52,872 nt of DNA, from positions 668,878-721,749 of the forward strand of contig NW_023365773.1 in assembly GCF_000003815.2 (NCBI RefSeq), given 5' to 3'. Position 1 is the first letter of the stretch, and every line of letters starts with the position of its first letter. Origin of the DNA: Branchiostoma floridae. Lineage: Eukaryota > Chordata > Leptocardii > Amphioxiformes > Branchiostomatidae. Position numbers and translations under genes: made by a program. The notes below the pieces were generated by a model. It was given only the letters and a program-made list of their open reading frames with translations. It searched no databases and was not told the origin of the DNA. Shown piece after piece: positions 10,160 through 23,600 of this stretch.

Positions 10160-12060
10160 ATAAGCTAAACCAAGGAGCTTTTAACGGGGGAGGTTTCACC
10201 GTATTCGCTTAAAAGTGCGCGGATTCAAAGATTAAATATGTTGTATGTTCAACAGAAAAACGCAACATTTCATATACGTTTTGGCAACATGTAAGCTAAA
10301 CGGTGGAGGTCTCCCCGTGTTCGCTTAAACTGCGCAGATTCAAAGATTAAACATGTCGTATGTTCAACAGAAATACGCAACATTTCATGTACGTTTTGGT
10401 AACATATAAGCTAAACGGGGGAGGTCTCCCCTAGTTTGCTTAAACTGCGCGGATTCAAAGATTAAACATGTCGTGTGTTCAACAGAAATACGCAACATTT
10501 CATATACGTTTTGGCAACATATAAGCTAAACGGGGGAGGTCTCCCCGTGTTCGCTTAAACTGCGCGGATTCAAAGATTAAACAGGTCGTATGTTCAACAG
10601 AAATACGCAACATTTCATGTACGTTTTGGCAACATATAAGCTAAACGGAGGAGGTCTCCCCTAGTTCGCTTAAACTGCGCGGATTCAAAGATTAAACATG
10701 TCGTATGTTCAACAGAAATACACAACATTTCATATACGTTTTGACAGCATATAAGCTAAACGGGGGAGGTCTCCCCTAGTTCGCTTAAACTGCGCGGATT
10801 CAAAGATTAAACATGTCGTATGTTTAACAGAAATACGCAAAATTTTATATACGTTTTGGCAACATATAAGCTAAACGGGGGAGGTCTCCCCGTGTTCGCT
10901 TAAAAGTGCACGGATTCAAAGATTAAACTTGTCGTATGTTCAACAGAAATACCCAACATTTCATATACGTCTTGACAACATATAAGTTAAACGGGGGAGG
11001 TCTCCCCAAGTTCGTTTAAACTGCGCGGATTCAAAGATTAAACATGTCGTATGTTCAACAGAAATGCGCAACATTTCATGTACGTTTTGGCAACATATAA
11101 GCTAAACGGGGGAGGTCTCCCCTAGTTCGCTTAAACTGCGCGGATTCAAAGATTAAACATGTCGTATGTTCAACAGAAATACGCAAAATTTTATATACGT
11201 TTTGGCAACATATAAGCTAAACGGGGGAGGTCTCCCCGTGTTCGCTTAAAAGTGCACGGATTCAAAGATTAAAAATGTCGTATGTTCAACAGAAATACCC
11301 AACATTTCATATACGTCTTGACAACATATAAGTTAAACGGGGGAGGTCTCCCCTAGTTCGCTTAAACTGCGCGGATTCAAAGATTAAACAGGTCGTATGT
11401 TCAACAGAAATACGCAACATTTCATGTACGTTTTGGCAACAGATAAGCTAAACGGGGGAGGTCTCCCCTAGTTCGCTTAAACTGCGCGGATTCAAAGATT
11501 AAACATGTCGTATGTTCAACAGAAATACGCAACATTTCATGTACGTTTTGGCAACATATAAGCTAAACGGGGGAGGTCTCCCCTAGTTCGCTTAAACTGC
11601 GCGGATTCAAAGATTAAACATGTCGTATGTTTAACAGAAATACGCAAAATTTTATATACGTTTTGGCAACATATAAGCTAAACGGGGGAGGTCTCCCCTT
11701 GTTTGCTTAAACTGAGCTGATTCAAAGATTAAACATGTCGTGTGTTTTACAGTAATACGCAACATTTTATATACGTTTTGGCAACATAAGCTAAACGGAG
11801 GACGTCTCCCCATGTTCGCTTAAACTGCCTTGATTCAAAGATTAAACATGTCGTATGTTTAACAGAAATACGCAACATTTCATATACCTCTTGGCATCAT
11901 ATAAGCTAAACGGGGGAAGCCCCCCCCCCTTCTTTGCGTAAACGGTGGTTCGAAATAGATTACAGATGCCGTATATTCAACAGAAAAACGCAGCATTTCA
12001 TGTAACGTAAGGGAGCGCATATAAGCTAAACGTAAGAGGTATTCCCTGTTCGAATAAAAA
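10160..12060. repeat. 115-bp satellite array, about 16 copies
   Basis: Each unit contains ATTCAAAGATTAAACATGTC, GTATGTTCAACAGAAATACG, CATATACGTTTTGGCAACAT and AAGCTAAACGGGGGAGGTCT. The CTAAACGG anchor falls at about 10296, 10411, 10526, 10641, 10756, 10871 and so on to 12025, spaced 114-116 bp. Central copies are about 95% alike by eye, while edge copies (before 10290, after 11790) are degraded. Each unit has a perfect 6+6 palindrome GGGGAG-GT-CTCCCC. Copies near 10905 and 11251 share private variants (AAAAGTGCACGG) three units apart, so multi-unit blocks were duplicated. Confidence 0.93.
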
Positions 12061-13539
12061 ATGCGCGCAGAAAGATCGAATACATCATATGCTTTCGGAA
12101 CAAACAACATAGATGAATATTGTATTTGACTTTTCTGAGGTATTAACATAACATTTTGTCCCGGAAAACGCAATTGTCAGTTTTGACAGTAAATCTTGTC
12201 ACTGTTTTAAAACAGATGACGCAATGCTTTATCAAACGCCAGACAAAGGCCTTTCATATTTGACATAGCCGAGGTAAGTTTGGTAAACAGATCTAGAGAA
12301 ACGGTATTTGTCAGTTTTATATTTAAAAACTTGAAATATTACCACAGTGGTAAAACAGTAAAACGGATTATTTTTTATAACTTTTTGAGACATTTAAGTT
12401 GTCTTTTCGGCTTACTAAAATACATGTAAAATTCACGTAAAGAAACACGACAGATTAAGTTACATTTACAAACGCTGAAATCTTACGTAAAGGCCAGATG
12501 TATGTTTCCGATGCCTTTAATAGATCTTAAAATCTTCTGAAATATTTCTTCGCCTTTAAGGTTTTTATACGTATCTCTGAAACTTTGCTTAAATAGTTGT
12601 TTTCGTGCTGTGAATCATAAACGTGGTGGAAATCATACTTTGCACTTTCTAAGTCACATTATAATCTTCCTTACGGGATAGTAGCATTATCAGAACTTTG
12701 CTAAGCAAGTGATATGCATTGTTCTGCATGCTGTCAACATGAACATATCATTCGCACTGTTGCCCGATGTGGACAAAAAGGCAACCATATTCAACTGTTT
12801 GGAAGGGTTATAATGGTACATTATAGTAATGTAAGGATAAATGTTACCTTACATTATTTCATTATACCAGCATAACTGTAGAGAGAGAAGCCAAAATGTG
12901 TTTTATAAAGACACAGTTGTTATTGTGAAGGGATAGAAATAGCACAAAATATTCAGTAAAATAGAAACCCGGTGTACCTGCAGAGTAACTAAGATCAACA
13001 CTCTATTCCTGATCACGGTAAATAAAGTTTCTGATCGGATAATGAACAGGTAGGAAAACTGAAATACAAAATTCCCATGGTAAGACTGACAGGTCAACAG
13101 AAGCGATATCTTACCCAGCATGTCCACCAAGCGTTTGCCTCTCAGAAGAAATATCATTCTGTTGTTTAGTCAACTATACTGTCCTGGCTCTACACGGAGT
13201 AAATTAAACTGCAATGTTAACTGCACTTCTACAGTACATGGATAGGAGTTGTATGGGGTACTCTTCGTACGCGTGACAACTTCGTTTAAATAAAAAAAGG
13301 AGGAGTAATGTTTCGTTGTTAGAATGTTAACGTTAACTTTGAAGCTTACAATGATGCGGTCTTATCTGACCCTATAATGGCCATCCCTTTTGTCATGACT
13401 GATTCACTAAATTACCTCCCATTATAACCATGTACCCTGTTTAGTTGCTTTAGAATGTGTAATGTTATCACACCAAATCAGCCGTGAGGCTGCAAGCTGT
13501 AAAAATGTTGACAAGTTGAAGAATAAACCATCGTATAAC
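12061..13539. other. Stretch without recognised features
   Basis: This AT-rich sequence has no supported gene. Around 12380-12600 words such as CTTTAAG, ACGTAAA and TTACGTAAAG echo the 8.2-9.2 kb repeat, suggesting a distant relic. Nothing else stands out. Confidence 0.4.
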
Positions 13540-13980
13540 ATGACGATGGGAAAGCAGGCATGTCTGGATGTCAATTTAGATAAAAAAATGCAACACTTAA
13601 CATAACATGTCCAGCAAATGTTGGCTAAACAAATGGCACATTGACAAGGAACATGAATACAGTATCCCTCAACAGTTACATGTGATACAGTGCATGCCAG
13701 TTTTATACAACAATCCTACTCCACTAAAGTCTGTTAAATACAGAGTGAAACTATACACTTGTCCCACCATATGTGGTAGCATTTCCAACTGTTATGCACT
13801 ACGCGGTATTACAACATAGGGACTTCCCTATGTAGTTCCATTCTTTCATCGATGGAGGAGAATCTTTGCATAGACAATGGCAAATATGCCATACTGTATT
13901 ATGCATTAAAAGTGAAAGTGAAAGTAAAGGTGCACATCAAAATATCTGGGACATTTAAGTTAAGTGGTAGTCAACATCTA

Positions 13981-14558
13981 CGAGGGGCGTGCAATTAGTA
14001 ATGGTCCTGACCCATTTCCCATAGCAGGAGATTAATGAAACTTGGCACAGTTATTAGTCTTTCTCTTCATAGGAATCACCCAGAGTTATGCATTTCTCCC
14101 ATCGTTTGATGCAGCTCTGGACACCGACTTTGTAGGACACCCCAGGTTGGTCCTCCAACTGATGCCTCATCAATGGCACAAGAGGGACGACCAGGTCTGG
14201 GAGCTGTTTCCACAGACTTCCAGCCACGTTTGAATTCAGGATGCCAGCGTTTTACAAGGTCATATGATGGGGCATCATCACCATAAGTTTCATTTATTTC
14301 ATCAAAAGTCTTCTTTGGTGTGCGTCCTTTCAAATACAAAGACCGGATCACTGCGCGACACTCAACTGGTTCCATTTCACACCTGGTCCATTTCGCACCT
14401 GACTAAGTTCAAACACCAGTAAATCAGAAACCACAATTAGTTCAGAGCTGTCTTTTGCAACATAACCCATAGAGATATGAATTATTACACATACAAAATT
14501 TCATTTAGATCAGACAACTGGAAGTGGGTCAGGACCATTACTTATTGCACGCCCCTCG
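13981..14558 (-). mobile_element. Non-autonomous mariner element
   Basis: Terminal inverted repeats of about 33 bp begin CGAGGGGCGTGCAATTAGTA at the left and end TTATTGCACGCCCCTCG at the right, with one mismatch. TA target-site duplications flank both ends (13979-13980 and 14559-14560). The interior retains only the N-terminal part of a transposase. The element is absent from the matching position of units 2 and 3 (near 18780 and 22980), so it inserted after the units diverged or was never in them. Confidence 0.88.
14076..14375 (-). pseudogene. Mariner transposase N-terminal (HTH) fragment
   Basis: Reading from 14375, the frame gives MEPVECRAVIRSLYLKG, then EINETYGDDAPSYDLVKRW and TAPRPGRPS. 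This is the helix-turn-helix DNA-binding half typical of mariner/SETMAR transposases (HTH_48 type). The sequence becomes unrelated after about residue 70, and the catalytic DD34D half is missing. It cannot transpose on its own but could still bind the TIRs. Confidence 0.85.
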
Positions 14559-15730
14559 TATCAGTTCTAGACAAAATCCTTTAATCAGAGGAAATTTTCT
14601 TAAGAATCTCCTTGTTTCTACACATAATTTTGGACAGATTCTACAGGTAAGGTACTCCTATATGAATTGAAACATGACACGTCATAAAAGTTCATGCGAA
14701 ATAGCACATTAAGTACAGGTATTTAAAACACAAAAGAACAATATCAGACTTAAGGCAAGTTAGAAACAATTAGATTTCTCCTACAAATTAATTAGGGAAT
14801 ATGTCTAATCTTTAAGGGACCAAAAAGCTGTGCTGTTTTGTTTCACTTTCATTCTGAAAGTCCCTCCTTGGAAATAAGACATTAAGTTTTAACGTTCTAA
14901 AGAGGCATACGTCGACTTGAATCAATTGACGTCGATACATAAAGAAAAGAGAACTTACGCAGAAAATTCAACATTTTGACACCAAAGAAACTGAACGAGT
15001 AATACCCAGAGTAAATCTTCCCTGGTAAGTGCACGTAACTGAAAAAATATATTGTTTAGAGAGAACTGACTAAAATCGCTCCAACGAAACACACCCAAGT
15101 GTTGCTACAAACAACATATTTTAAAATCAAGACTATTTTTACACTATCACTAATGAATAGCAAAAAAATTATTTACCATTAAGTTCAAAATAAAGCAGAG
15201 ACATTGTCGTCAGAAACAGATCAGTGTAGTCTTAATTGTTTATCACAAGATGAATTGGGAAAGATGTGTTCCACTCAATGAGTGACCATAATGTAAATAT
15301 CCCTTACACGTCAGCTAAGAAGAACAAATGGAATCTTGTGGTGATATTGATTAGACGAAGAGTTCTTCATGATCTAACCGTTTACAGGAGGAAGTCCAAT
15401 ATGGCCGCCATTATTGCGACACAGAAACTTAACTAACAATTGCCATGGTCGGTGGCAGGGTGAAGTCGAGAAAAGTCTGTCAAAGTCTTCATTGATGGTA
15501 GGAAGGATTTGATTTATACTCTCGTTGTATGATATAAAAACGCATAAACAATTTCCAGGCAAATATCCGCTGACGTCGGACTTAGGAGCGTGAGAGAACA
15601 CTGGGACGTCGGTATAGATACTGTCAGAAGAAAGGCGCCATTTCGGGTGTGCCACCGTAAGTCTAGCTGAACTGACAAAATACTGATTAACACTAGACTA
15701 AACTTGTCTGCCCTTAGTAAAGGAAGGTCA

Positions 15731-16215
15731 ACTTACGTCAAAGCAGGAAAATCGGCCGTGCTGACTGCACAGAAAGTACTCAACGGTACAGTCAAAGCAC
15801 TTTTAGTTGTAGTACTTGGAGAATTAACGACAACGTCACAGGCAAGTCCCCGGATGTACACGTGACCTTTGTGCTCTTACCTGTCTAACGTAAATAACGG
15901 AGAGTAATCAGATAAGTTGACCCAATGTCATTGACAACATGTTCTACAAACAGGGACAACTCTTAAATATAGCAAGAAGTACCCTCATTTTTCATTTCAC
16001 ACCGTACCCACTACGTTGTCTGTGCTGTATCATAGTGCTTAAAAAGTCGGATTTCAGTCACGTAACCCGATCTGATCCGTCCATGGCATCCACCATGTTT
16101 GTGTCCCTCCGGCTGTAAACAAAGCGCGCACGTCTTACCTGTCTGTTTTTAGCCGCACTTATAAATCAAACCTTGCCACTAGAATGGCGCTCTCGCCGCG
16201 ATCTCTCTGCGACCT
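15731..16215 (-). promoter_or_regulatory. Putative first-exon/promoter module, unit 1
   Basis: On the minus strand three donor-like sites are conserved in all array units: GAC|GTAAGTTG (15731-15736), GACAG|GTAAGAGC (15876-15880) and GACAG|GTAAGACG (16134-16138). Just upstream of the last lies TTTATAAGTGCGG, TATA-like, in CpG-rich sequence with AGCGCCATT. The same-strand left gene starts in an exon with a 5'UTR acceptor at 7101, so these could be its non-coding first exons. No transcript evidence is available. Confidence 0.3.
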
Positions 16216-16470
16216 CAAGTTCTGACAAATCGCTCAACGAATTGTACAGATAAAACAAATCATTTTACATTTTGTGTGTTTTGTTGTCTTTTCAGTCACA
16301 GTGCTACATTTTGTATGATATGCTTAGTAATCTAATGTTACACACGTCCGTTTTAGGTTGCAGTGACTGATGTAACTTATAAGCGCGATCGCCGCTCCTG
16401 AATTGAACACTTACATGTAACAGGCGTTTTATTTTGGTGTATTCTGTGTTTTGAAGCAGTGTAATTTGAG

Positions 16471-19400
16471 CCATGTCACAAGACAAGACTTACCCAAAGT
16501 TAAGTATTAGTAACTTATGCGAAGTTTGATTGTTCACGTTGCTTTTCAATGAGATCAGGTTTTGCTCTTGCACAAACATCTGATCCAAGGTCACTGCACG
16601 GTTCACGGTAAACACAATACAAGGAGGCCTCCCCAGAGTCGACTAGTCAGGGGGGTGCAAACACGCAGCCAGATTGACTGAACAAAACGACATTCAGTGC
16701 TGAATTCATAGCCATAGATGGACTTGTGACCAGTCTTCTATTTATAAGACAAATAGCAACGTCCTCGCTTGACTGATGAACGGGTCTTCCCTACGAAGTT
16801 CCTGAAAACCGCGTCTCCAAGTGCCAGAAACTGTTTAACCTTTATACACATACAAAAAGCAAACTTAGAGCTGCCTTTTCTCGAGGGGACACAGGGTAGT
16901 TTGTTCATGGTGATTCTCATGGAGCGACAAGGCGCAAAAGTTGTGCAATCTTTGAACAATTCGTAGGGAGTATAACCTATAGTAGGGAGTTGTTACGACA
17001 ATATCATACACAATTACAGCCACATTTCCTTCTTGCAACTGGTCGGTCCCGCTACAAATCGCTATAACTATGATATGGTTTCCAAAGAAGTGAGTGATTG
17101 ATTGAGTGGTCATCCTCTGGTACGATGAAATTTTTTCTATGAAAGAAGGGGGGGGGCTTTATACCAACAAAACGATGGGAAAAGCAGATATCAATTTAGA
17201 TCAAAACTTGACTCTTTACGGAACATGTCCAGTAAATTTTTGTTGGACAGATGGTACATAGACAAGGAAAATGAAAACAGTTGTATATGATACAACGCAT
17301 GTCGATCCATACAACAATTCTACTCTAATTCCCTATTTAGGACTGGAGTGCAGGGCGAAACTATACGTTGGTTTTGTCTTTGGTGGCATTTCTAACTCTT
17401 AGGCACTGTCCTATATTCATTATGCAGGATTATCAAATAGTTACATCAACTAATTTCATCCATTGTGGAGAATTCTAGTATAGATCATTGTAGTGTATAC
17501 TGTATTATGCACTAAAAGTGAAAGTGAAAATACACATAATATTTGTCACATTCAGTTCAATTATAAACATCCTCCACCTGTTCTAGGTGAATTGAACAAA
17601 ATAATTTGCTTTGATCACAGGAAAATGTTCAAAATCTTCCTGATTCTATACTCCATTTTGGACAGAAACTACAAGTAAGGTAGATCCACAGGGTTTTAAA
17701 ATGAAAGGTCATGGAAGTTTGTGTGAAATAGCACAGCTGGCAAAGTTTGAAAGACAAAAAATGAGAAATATCTGACATAAGGAAAGTTTAATCAGTTCAA
17801 TTTCTCCTTGAGATTTACTAAGGATTATATCTATGACACAACTAGGGCTTATATCTAATCTGTGAGGGACCCGGGTCAGAAGTTGTCATGTTTTGTTAGT
17901 TACTTTCCCAATCCCTTTCCTTTTGAATGTCCCCAAATCTCTCCTTATGATATACATATGGCAAGCGCACATGAATGAAGAGAAACTTTAGCTAAATTCG
18001 CTTAGAAGTGTGCAGTTCCAACCGAAGGTGGCCAGCTTATGATATTACCTTATCCCACCGTAGGGTCTGCTTGGAGATTACAGGTATTCAGGCTACACTC
18101 ACTATGACGTGGCTTCTATGGGTGTTGTCTTTTTACACTCTGTCGGGGGCCTGCATACCCTTTGTCCGATAAGCATAATCGTTCTTTTTGATTCTGCATA
18201 ATTTGTAATCAGATCAAAATCAACATAAAACATAATTGGTAGGTCGGTGAATTTCATGTTATGCGCTAGGAACTTTTCACTTTGCCAAAATACATAAAGG
18301 AATATCAAGAATTGTGTGTAATTTGTGATGCACTATCCCCCATAGAGACCCTCACTATAACTATGACATGGTTTCCAAAGTGTGAGGTACCCTCTGGTAC
18401 TAAGAAATGGTTTCTATGAAAGAAGGGGGTTGCCCTTTATACCAAAAATACGACGGAAAAATCAGATATCAATTTAGATCAAATCTTTGACTTTTTACAG
18501 AACATTGTCCAGTACATTTTGGCCATACAAATGACACATAAACAAGGAAAATGGAAAGTTGTATATGATACAACGCATGTCAATCCATACAACAATTCTA
18601 CTCTATTTCAAAAGTAATTGAGTGCAGGGTGAAAATATACACTTGTACTGTCTTTGGTAGCTCTTAGGCACTGTCTTATGTTTTCATTCCATCCACTGGG
18701 GAGAATTCTAGTATACACATGTGTACAGTGTATTATGCACTAAAGGTGAAAGTAAAAGTAAAAATGCACATAAAAATATCTGGGACATTCAATTATATGA
18801 TAGACTTTCTCCACCTGTTCTAGGCACATTGAACAAATTGATTTGATCAGAGTAAATTTTCCAAGGTCATCCTGTTCTTTACAATTTTTGACAGGGCCTA
18901 CAGGACTTTAAACATGAAACATCATAGAAGTTTTGTGAAATAGCACAGCTGACAAAATTGTTCGAAACATGTCAGACATAAGGCAACTTAAATATTAATT
19001 CCATTGCTCCTAGAAATTAACCAGGGGTTATTTCTTTGGGGAGCCAGACGTTGTCATGTTTTACTTTCACTTTCACTGTGAAAGTTCCAAAGTCTGTCTT
19101 TGAAAATAAGACATGTCAGATAGCGTTCTAATGGAGGCAATACCTCGAATCAACGTCGGTTAATGAAGAAATGCGAACTTACAGAAGGAGATTCAACATT
19201 TTGACACCAAGGCACTGATCAAGTAATACCCTGACAGTAAAACGTCCCTGACAAGTGCACATAAACATAACACACTTGTTTAGAGGGACTTGGCTAAAAT
19301 CACTTGATTGATCATGAAACACAACAGAAACGTTGCCACAAACAACATCTTTACAATTAAGCTTAAGGGTTGTCTTTTACACTATCACAATCGGATGGCA

Positions 19401-20697
19401 ACCTGTCTAGTCACCGTTTACTTCAAAATAAAGCAGAGACATTGTCGTCGGGAACAGATCAGTGTAGTCTTAATTGTTTATCACAAGATGAATTGGGAAT
19501 TATATTTTCCAATCAATGAGTTGTCCGATAACGTAAATATCCCTTACACGTTAGCTAAAGTAGAACAATTGGAATCTTGTGGTGATTTAGAAACGATGAA
19601 GAGTTCTTAATGATCTAACCGTTTTAACTTTTACAGGAGGAAGTGGGCAATATGGCCGCCATTATTGCGACACGGAAACTTAAGGTAACTAACAATGGCG
19701 ATGGTCTGTGGCAGGGTGGAGTCGAGGAATGTCTGAAGTCTGCCTTTAAGGTAAGAAGGACCTGATTAATACTCTTGTTGTATGATGTATAAGACGCTTA
19801 AGTAATAATTTCCAGTATCTGCTGACGTCGGACTTGGGAGCGTGAGAGAACACTGGGACGTCGGTATAGATGTGTCAGACTAGAGGAAAGGCGCCATTTT
19901 GGGGGTGCCAACGTAAGTCTAGCTGAACTGACAAAATACTGATTAAAACTAGACTAAACTTGTCTGCTGTAGTAAAGAAAGGTCAACTTACGTCAAAGCA
20001 GGAAAATTGGCCGTGTTCCACGGTACAGTCAAAGCACTTTTAGTTGTAGCACTACCGACAATGTTGAAGAATTATCGAAAACGTCACAGGCAAGTCCCCG
20101 GATGTACACGTGATCTTTGTGCTCTTACCTGTCTAACGTAAATAGCGGAGAGTAATCAGATAAGTTGCCCCAATGTCATTGACAACATGATCTGCAAACA
20201 GGGACAACTCTTAAATATAGCAAGAAGTACCATCATTAACTCATTTCACACCGTACCCACTACATTGTCTGTGCTGTATCATAGTGCTTAAAAAGTCGGA
20301 TTTCAGTCACGTAACCCGATCTGATCCGTCCATGGCATCCGCCATATTTGAGTCCCTCCGGCTGTAAACAAAGCGCGCACGTCTTACCTGTCTGTTCTCA
20401 GCCGCACTTATAAATCAAACCTCGCCACTAGAACGGCGCTCTCGCCGCGATCTCTCTGCGACCTCAAATTCTGACAAAGCGTTCAATGAATTGTACAGAT
20501 AAAAAAAGATAATTTGACATTTTGTGTGTTTTGTTGTCTTTTCAGTCACAGTACTACACTTTGTATGATATGCTTAGTAATCGAAGACAAGGTCACACAC
20601 ATCCGGTTTATAAGCGCGGTCGCCGCCTCAGAATTGAACACCTAACAACCAATTCATTTGGGTGTATTCTGTGTTTTAAAGCGGCGTAATTTGAGCC
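16471..20697. repeat. Tandem unit 2 of the 4.2-kb array
   Basis: This unit starts with the junction segment (GTCACAAGACAAGACTTACC). Two diverged copies of an approximately 0.9-kb block follow, near 17160-18050 and 18360-19100; both begin with the AAGAAGGGGG motif and CAATTTAGATCAAA and end with the GTGAAAGT run and later anchors. The shared tail with the GGCCGCCATT motif (19655-19663) comes last. The first block is almost identical to 21330-22150 in unit 3. There are no supported coding frames. Conserved donor-like sites sit at 19986, 20124 and 20383 on the minus strand. Confidence 0.85.
19986..20470 (-). promoter_or_regulatory. Putative first-exon/promoter module, unit 2
   Basis: This is the second copy of the unit 1 module. 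All three minus-strand donor-like sites are intact (19986-19991, 20124-20128, 20383-20387), and the TTTATAAGTGCGG and AGCGCCGTT context is kept. Confidence 0.3.
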
Positions 20698-23600
20698 ATG
20701 GCACAAGACACAAGACAAGACTACCCAAAGTGAGTATTAGTAACTTATAGGACGGTGGGTTGTTCACATTGCTTTTCAATAAGATCAGGTTTTGCTCCTG
20801 CACAAACATCTGATCCAAGGTCACTTCACGGTTCACGGTAAACACAATGCAAGGCAGCTTACACATGCCAGAGTGCAAACACGCAGCCAGACTGACTAAA
20901 CAAAACATAGATGGACCATGTGACCAGTCTTATATTTATAAGACAAATAGCAACGTTCTCGCTTAACTGATGAACGGGTCTTCCCTACGAAGTTCCTGAA
21001 AACCTTGTCCCCAACTGTTTACTCTTTACCAAACTTAGTGCTGCCTTTTATCGAGGGGACACAGGATAGTTTGGTCATGGTGGTTCTCATGGAGCGACAA
21101 CGTGCAAAAAGTTGTGCAATCTTTGAAAAATTCGTAGGGAGTATAACCAATAGTAGGGAGTTGTTACAAAAAAATCTTATAACTCATACACATTTAGCCA
21201 TATTTCCTTCTTGCAGCTGGTCGGTCCCGCTACAAGTCCCTTTAACTATGATATTGTTTCCAGAGGATTGAGGGATTCATTGAGTAGTCATCCTCTGGTA
21301 CGATGAAATGGTTTCTATGAAAGAAGGGGGGGGGGGGCTTTATACCAACAATACGATGGGAAAAGCAGATATCAATTTAGATCAAAACTTGACTCTTTAC
21401 AGAACATGTCCAGTGAATTTTTTGTTGGACAGATGGACTTATATAACATGGACTTATTGTCCATAAACAAGGAAAATGAAAACATTTGTATATGATACAA
21501 CGCATGTCGATCCATACAACAATTCTACTCTATTTCTCTAGTTAGGACTGGAGTGCACGGCGAAACTATACGTTGGTTTTGTCTTTGGTGGCATTTCTAA
21601 CTCTTAGGCACTGTCCTATGTTCATTATGCAGGATTATCAAATAGTTACATCAACTAATTTCATCCATTGTGGAGAACTCTAGTATAGATCATTGTAGTG
21701 TATACTGTATTATGCACTAAAAGTGAAAGTGAAAATACACATAATATTTGTCACATTCAGTTCAATTATAAACATCCTCCACCTGTTCTAGGTGAATTGA
21801 ACAAAATCATTTGATCACAGGAAAATGTTCAAAATCTTCCTGATTCTATACTCCATTTTGGACAGAAACTACAAGTAAGGTAGATCCACAGGGTTTTAAA
21901 ATGAAAGGTCATGGAAGTTTGTGTGAAATAGCACAGCTGGCAAAGTTTGAAAGACAAAAAATGAGAAATATCTGACATAAGGAAAGTTTAATCAGTTCAA
22001 TTTCTCCTTGAGATTTACTAAGGATTATATCTATGACACAACTAGGAATTATATCTAATCTGTGAGGGGCCCGGGTCAGAAGTTGTTATGTTTTGTTAGT
22101 TACTTTCCCATTCCCTTTCCTTTTGAATGTCCCAAAATCTCTCCTTATGATATGCACCTTACAAGCGCACAGTTCTAAAGATGGACTTTAGCTAAATTCG
22201 CTAAGGAGTGTGCAGTTCCAAATGAAGGTGGCTAGCTTATGATACTACCTTATCCCACCGTAGGATCTGCTTGGAGATTACAGGTATTCAGGCTACACTC
22301 ACGATGACGTGGTTTCTACGGGCGTTGTTTGTTTACCCACTGTCGGGGGCCTGCATGCCCTTTGTCCGTTAAGCATAATCGTCTGCATTTGGTTCTGCAT
22401 AATTTGTAACCAAATCAAAATCAACATAAAGCATAATTGGTGGGTCGGTGAATTTCATGTTATGCGCTAGGATCTTTTTTGTTTACCAAAATGCATCAGG
22501 AGTCTCGAGGATTGTGTGTGATTTGTGATGCACTATCCCCTATAGAGACCCTCACTATAACTATAACATGGTTTCCAAAGTGTGAGGTCACCCTCTGGTA
22601 CTAAGAAATGGTTCTATGAAAGAAGGGGGTTTTACCCTTCATACCAACAATACAACGGAAAAAGCAGATCAAATCTTCGACTCTTTACAGAACATGTCCA
22701 GTACATTTTGTCCACACAGATGGCACATAAACAAGGAAAATGGAAGTTGTATATGATACAACGCATGTCAATCCATACAACAATTCTACTCTATTTCAGA
22801 AGTAATTGAGTGCAGGGTGAAACTATACACTTGTACTGTTTTTGGTAGCATTTCTAACTCTTAGGCACTGTCTTATGTTTTCATTCCATCCACTGGGGAG
22901 AATTCTAGTATACACATGTGTATAGTGTATTATGCACTAAAGGTGAAAGTAAAAGTAAAAATGCACATAAAATATATGCGACATTCAATTATATGAAAGG
23001 TACATTGAACAAATTTATTTGATCAGAGGAAATTTTCCAAGGTCAACCTGTTCTATACACTTTTCGAAAGGACCTACAAGAAAGGTAGACCTACAGGACT
23101 TTAAACATGAAACATCATAGAAGTTTGAGTGAAGTAGCACAGCTGACAAAGGTGTTAAAAACACAAAACAGAAAAATCTTAGACATGAGGCAATTTAGAT
23201 ATCAATTTAATTGCCCCTATAAATTATATCTTTGAGGGACCTGGCGTTGACATGTTTTACTTTCACTTTCAGATAACCTTCTAATGGAGGCTTGGATAAA
23301 CATACCTCAAATCAATTGACGACGGTCAATGAAGAAATGTGAAAGTAAGACCGAGATTCAACATTTTGACACCAAATACACTGATCAAGTAATACCCACA
23401 GTAAAACTTCCCTGACAAGTGCACATAACTGAAGAACTCTCTTGTTTAGAGGGACTTGGCTAAAATTGCTCGAATGAAACACAACCGAAATGTTGCTACA
23501 AACCACATCTTTACAAGTTTATTCAGGTTTGTCTTTTACACTATAACAATGGAATGGCAAATTGTCTATTCACTATTTACTTCAGAATAAAGCAGAGACA

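Larger units (their letters stand above)
13540..16470. repeat. Tandem unit 1 of the 4.2-kb array (partial, with mariner insertion)
   Basis: From GACGATGGGAAAGCA onward this sequence follows the second part of units 2 and 3. Shared anchors include the GTGAAAGTGAAAGTAAA run, AATAAAGCAGAGACATTGTC, ATATGGCCGCCATTATTGCG, TAAATATAGCAAGAAGTACC and GTAACCCGATCTGATCCGTC. It lacks the duplicated first part seen in the other units and carries a 578-bp mariner derivative that they do not have. No protein-coding frame is supported. CpG content rises in 16100-16220. Confidence 0.8.

Noticed and set aside
10160-12060. CRISPR-like array
   Set aside because: The repeats are directly adjacent 115-bp units with no unique spacers and no cas genes; a eukaryotic satellite.
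14042-14233. Plus-strand frame with a signal-peptide-like start
   Set aside because: It is antisense to the mariner transposase fragment.
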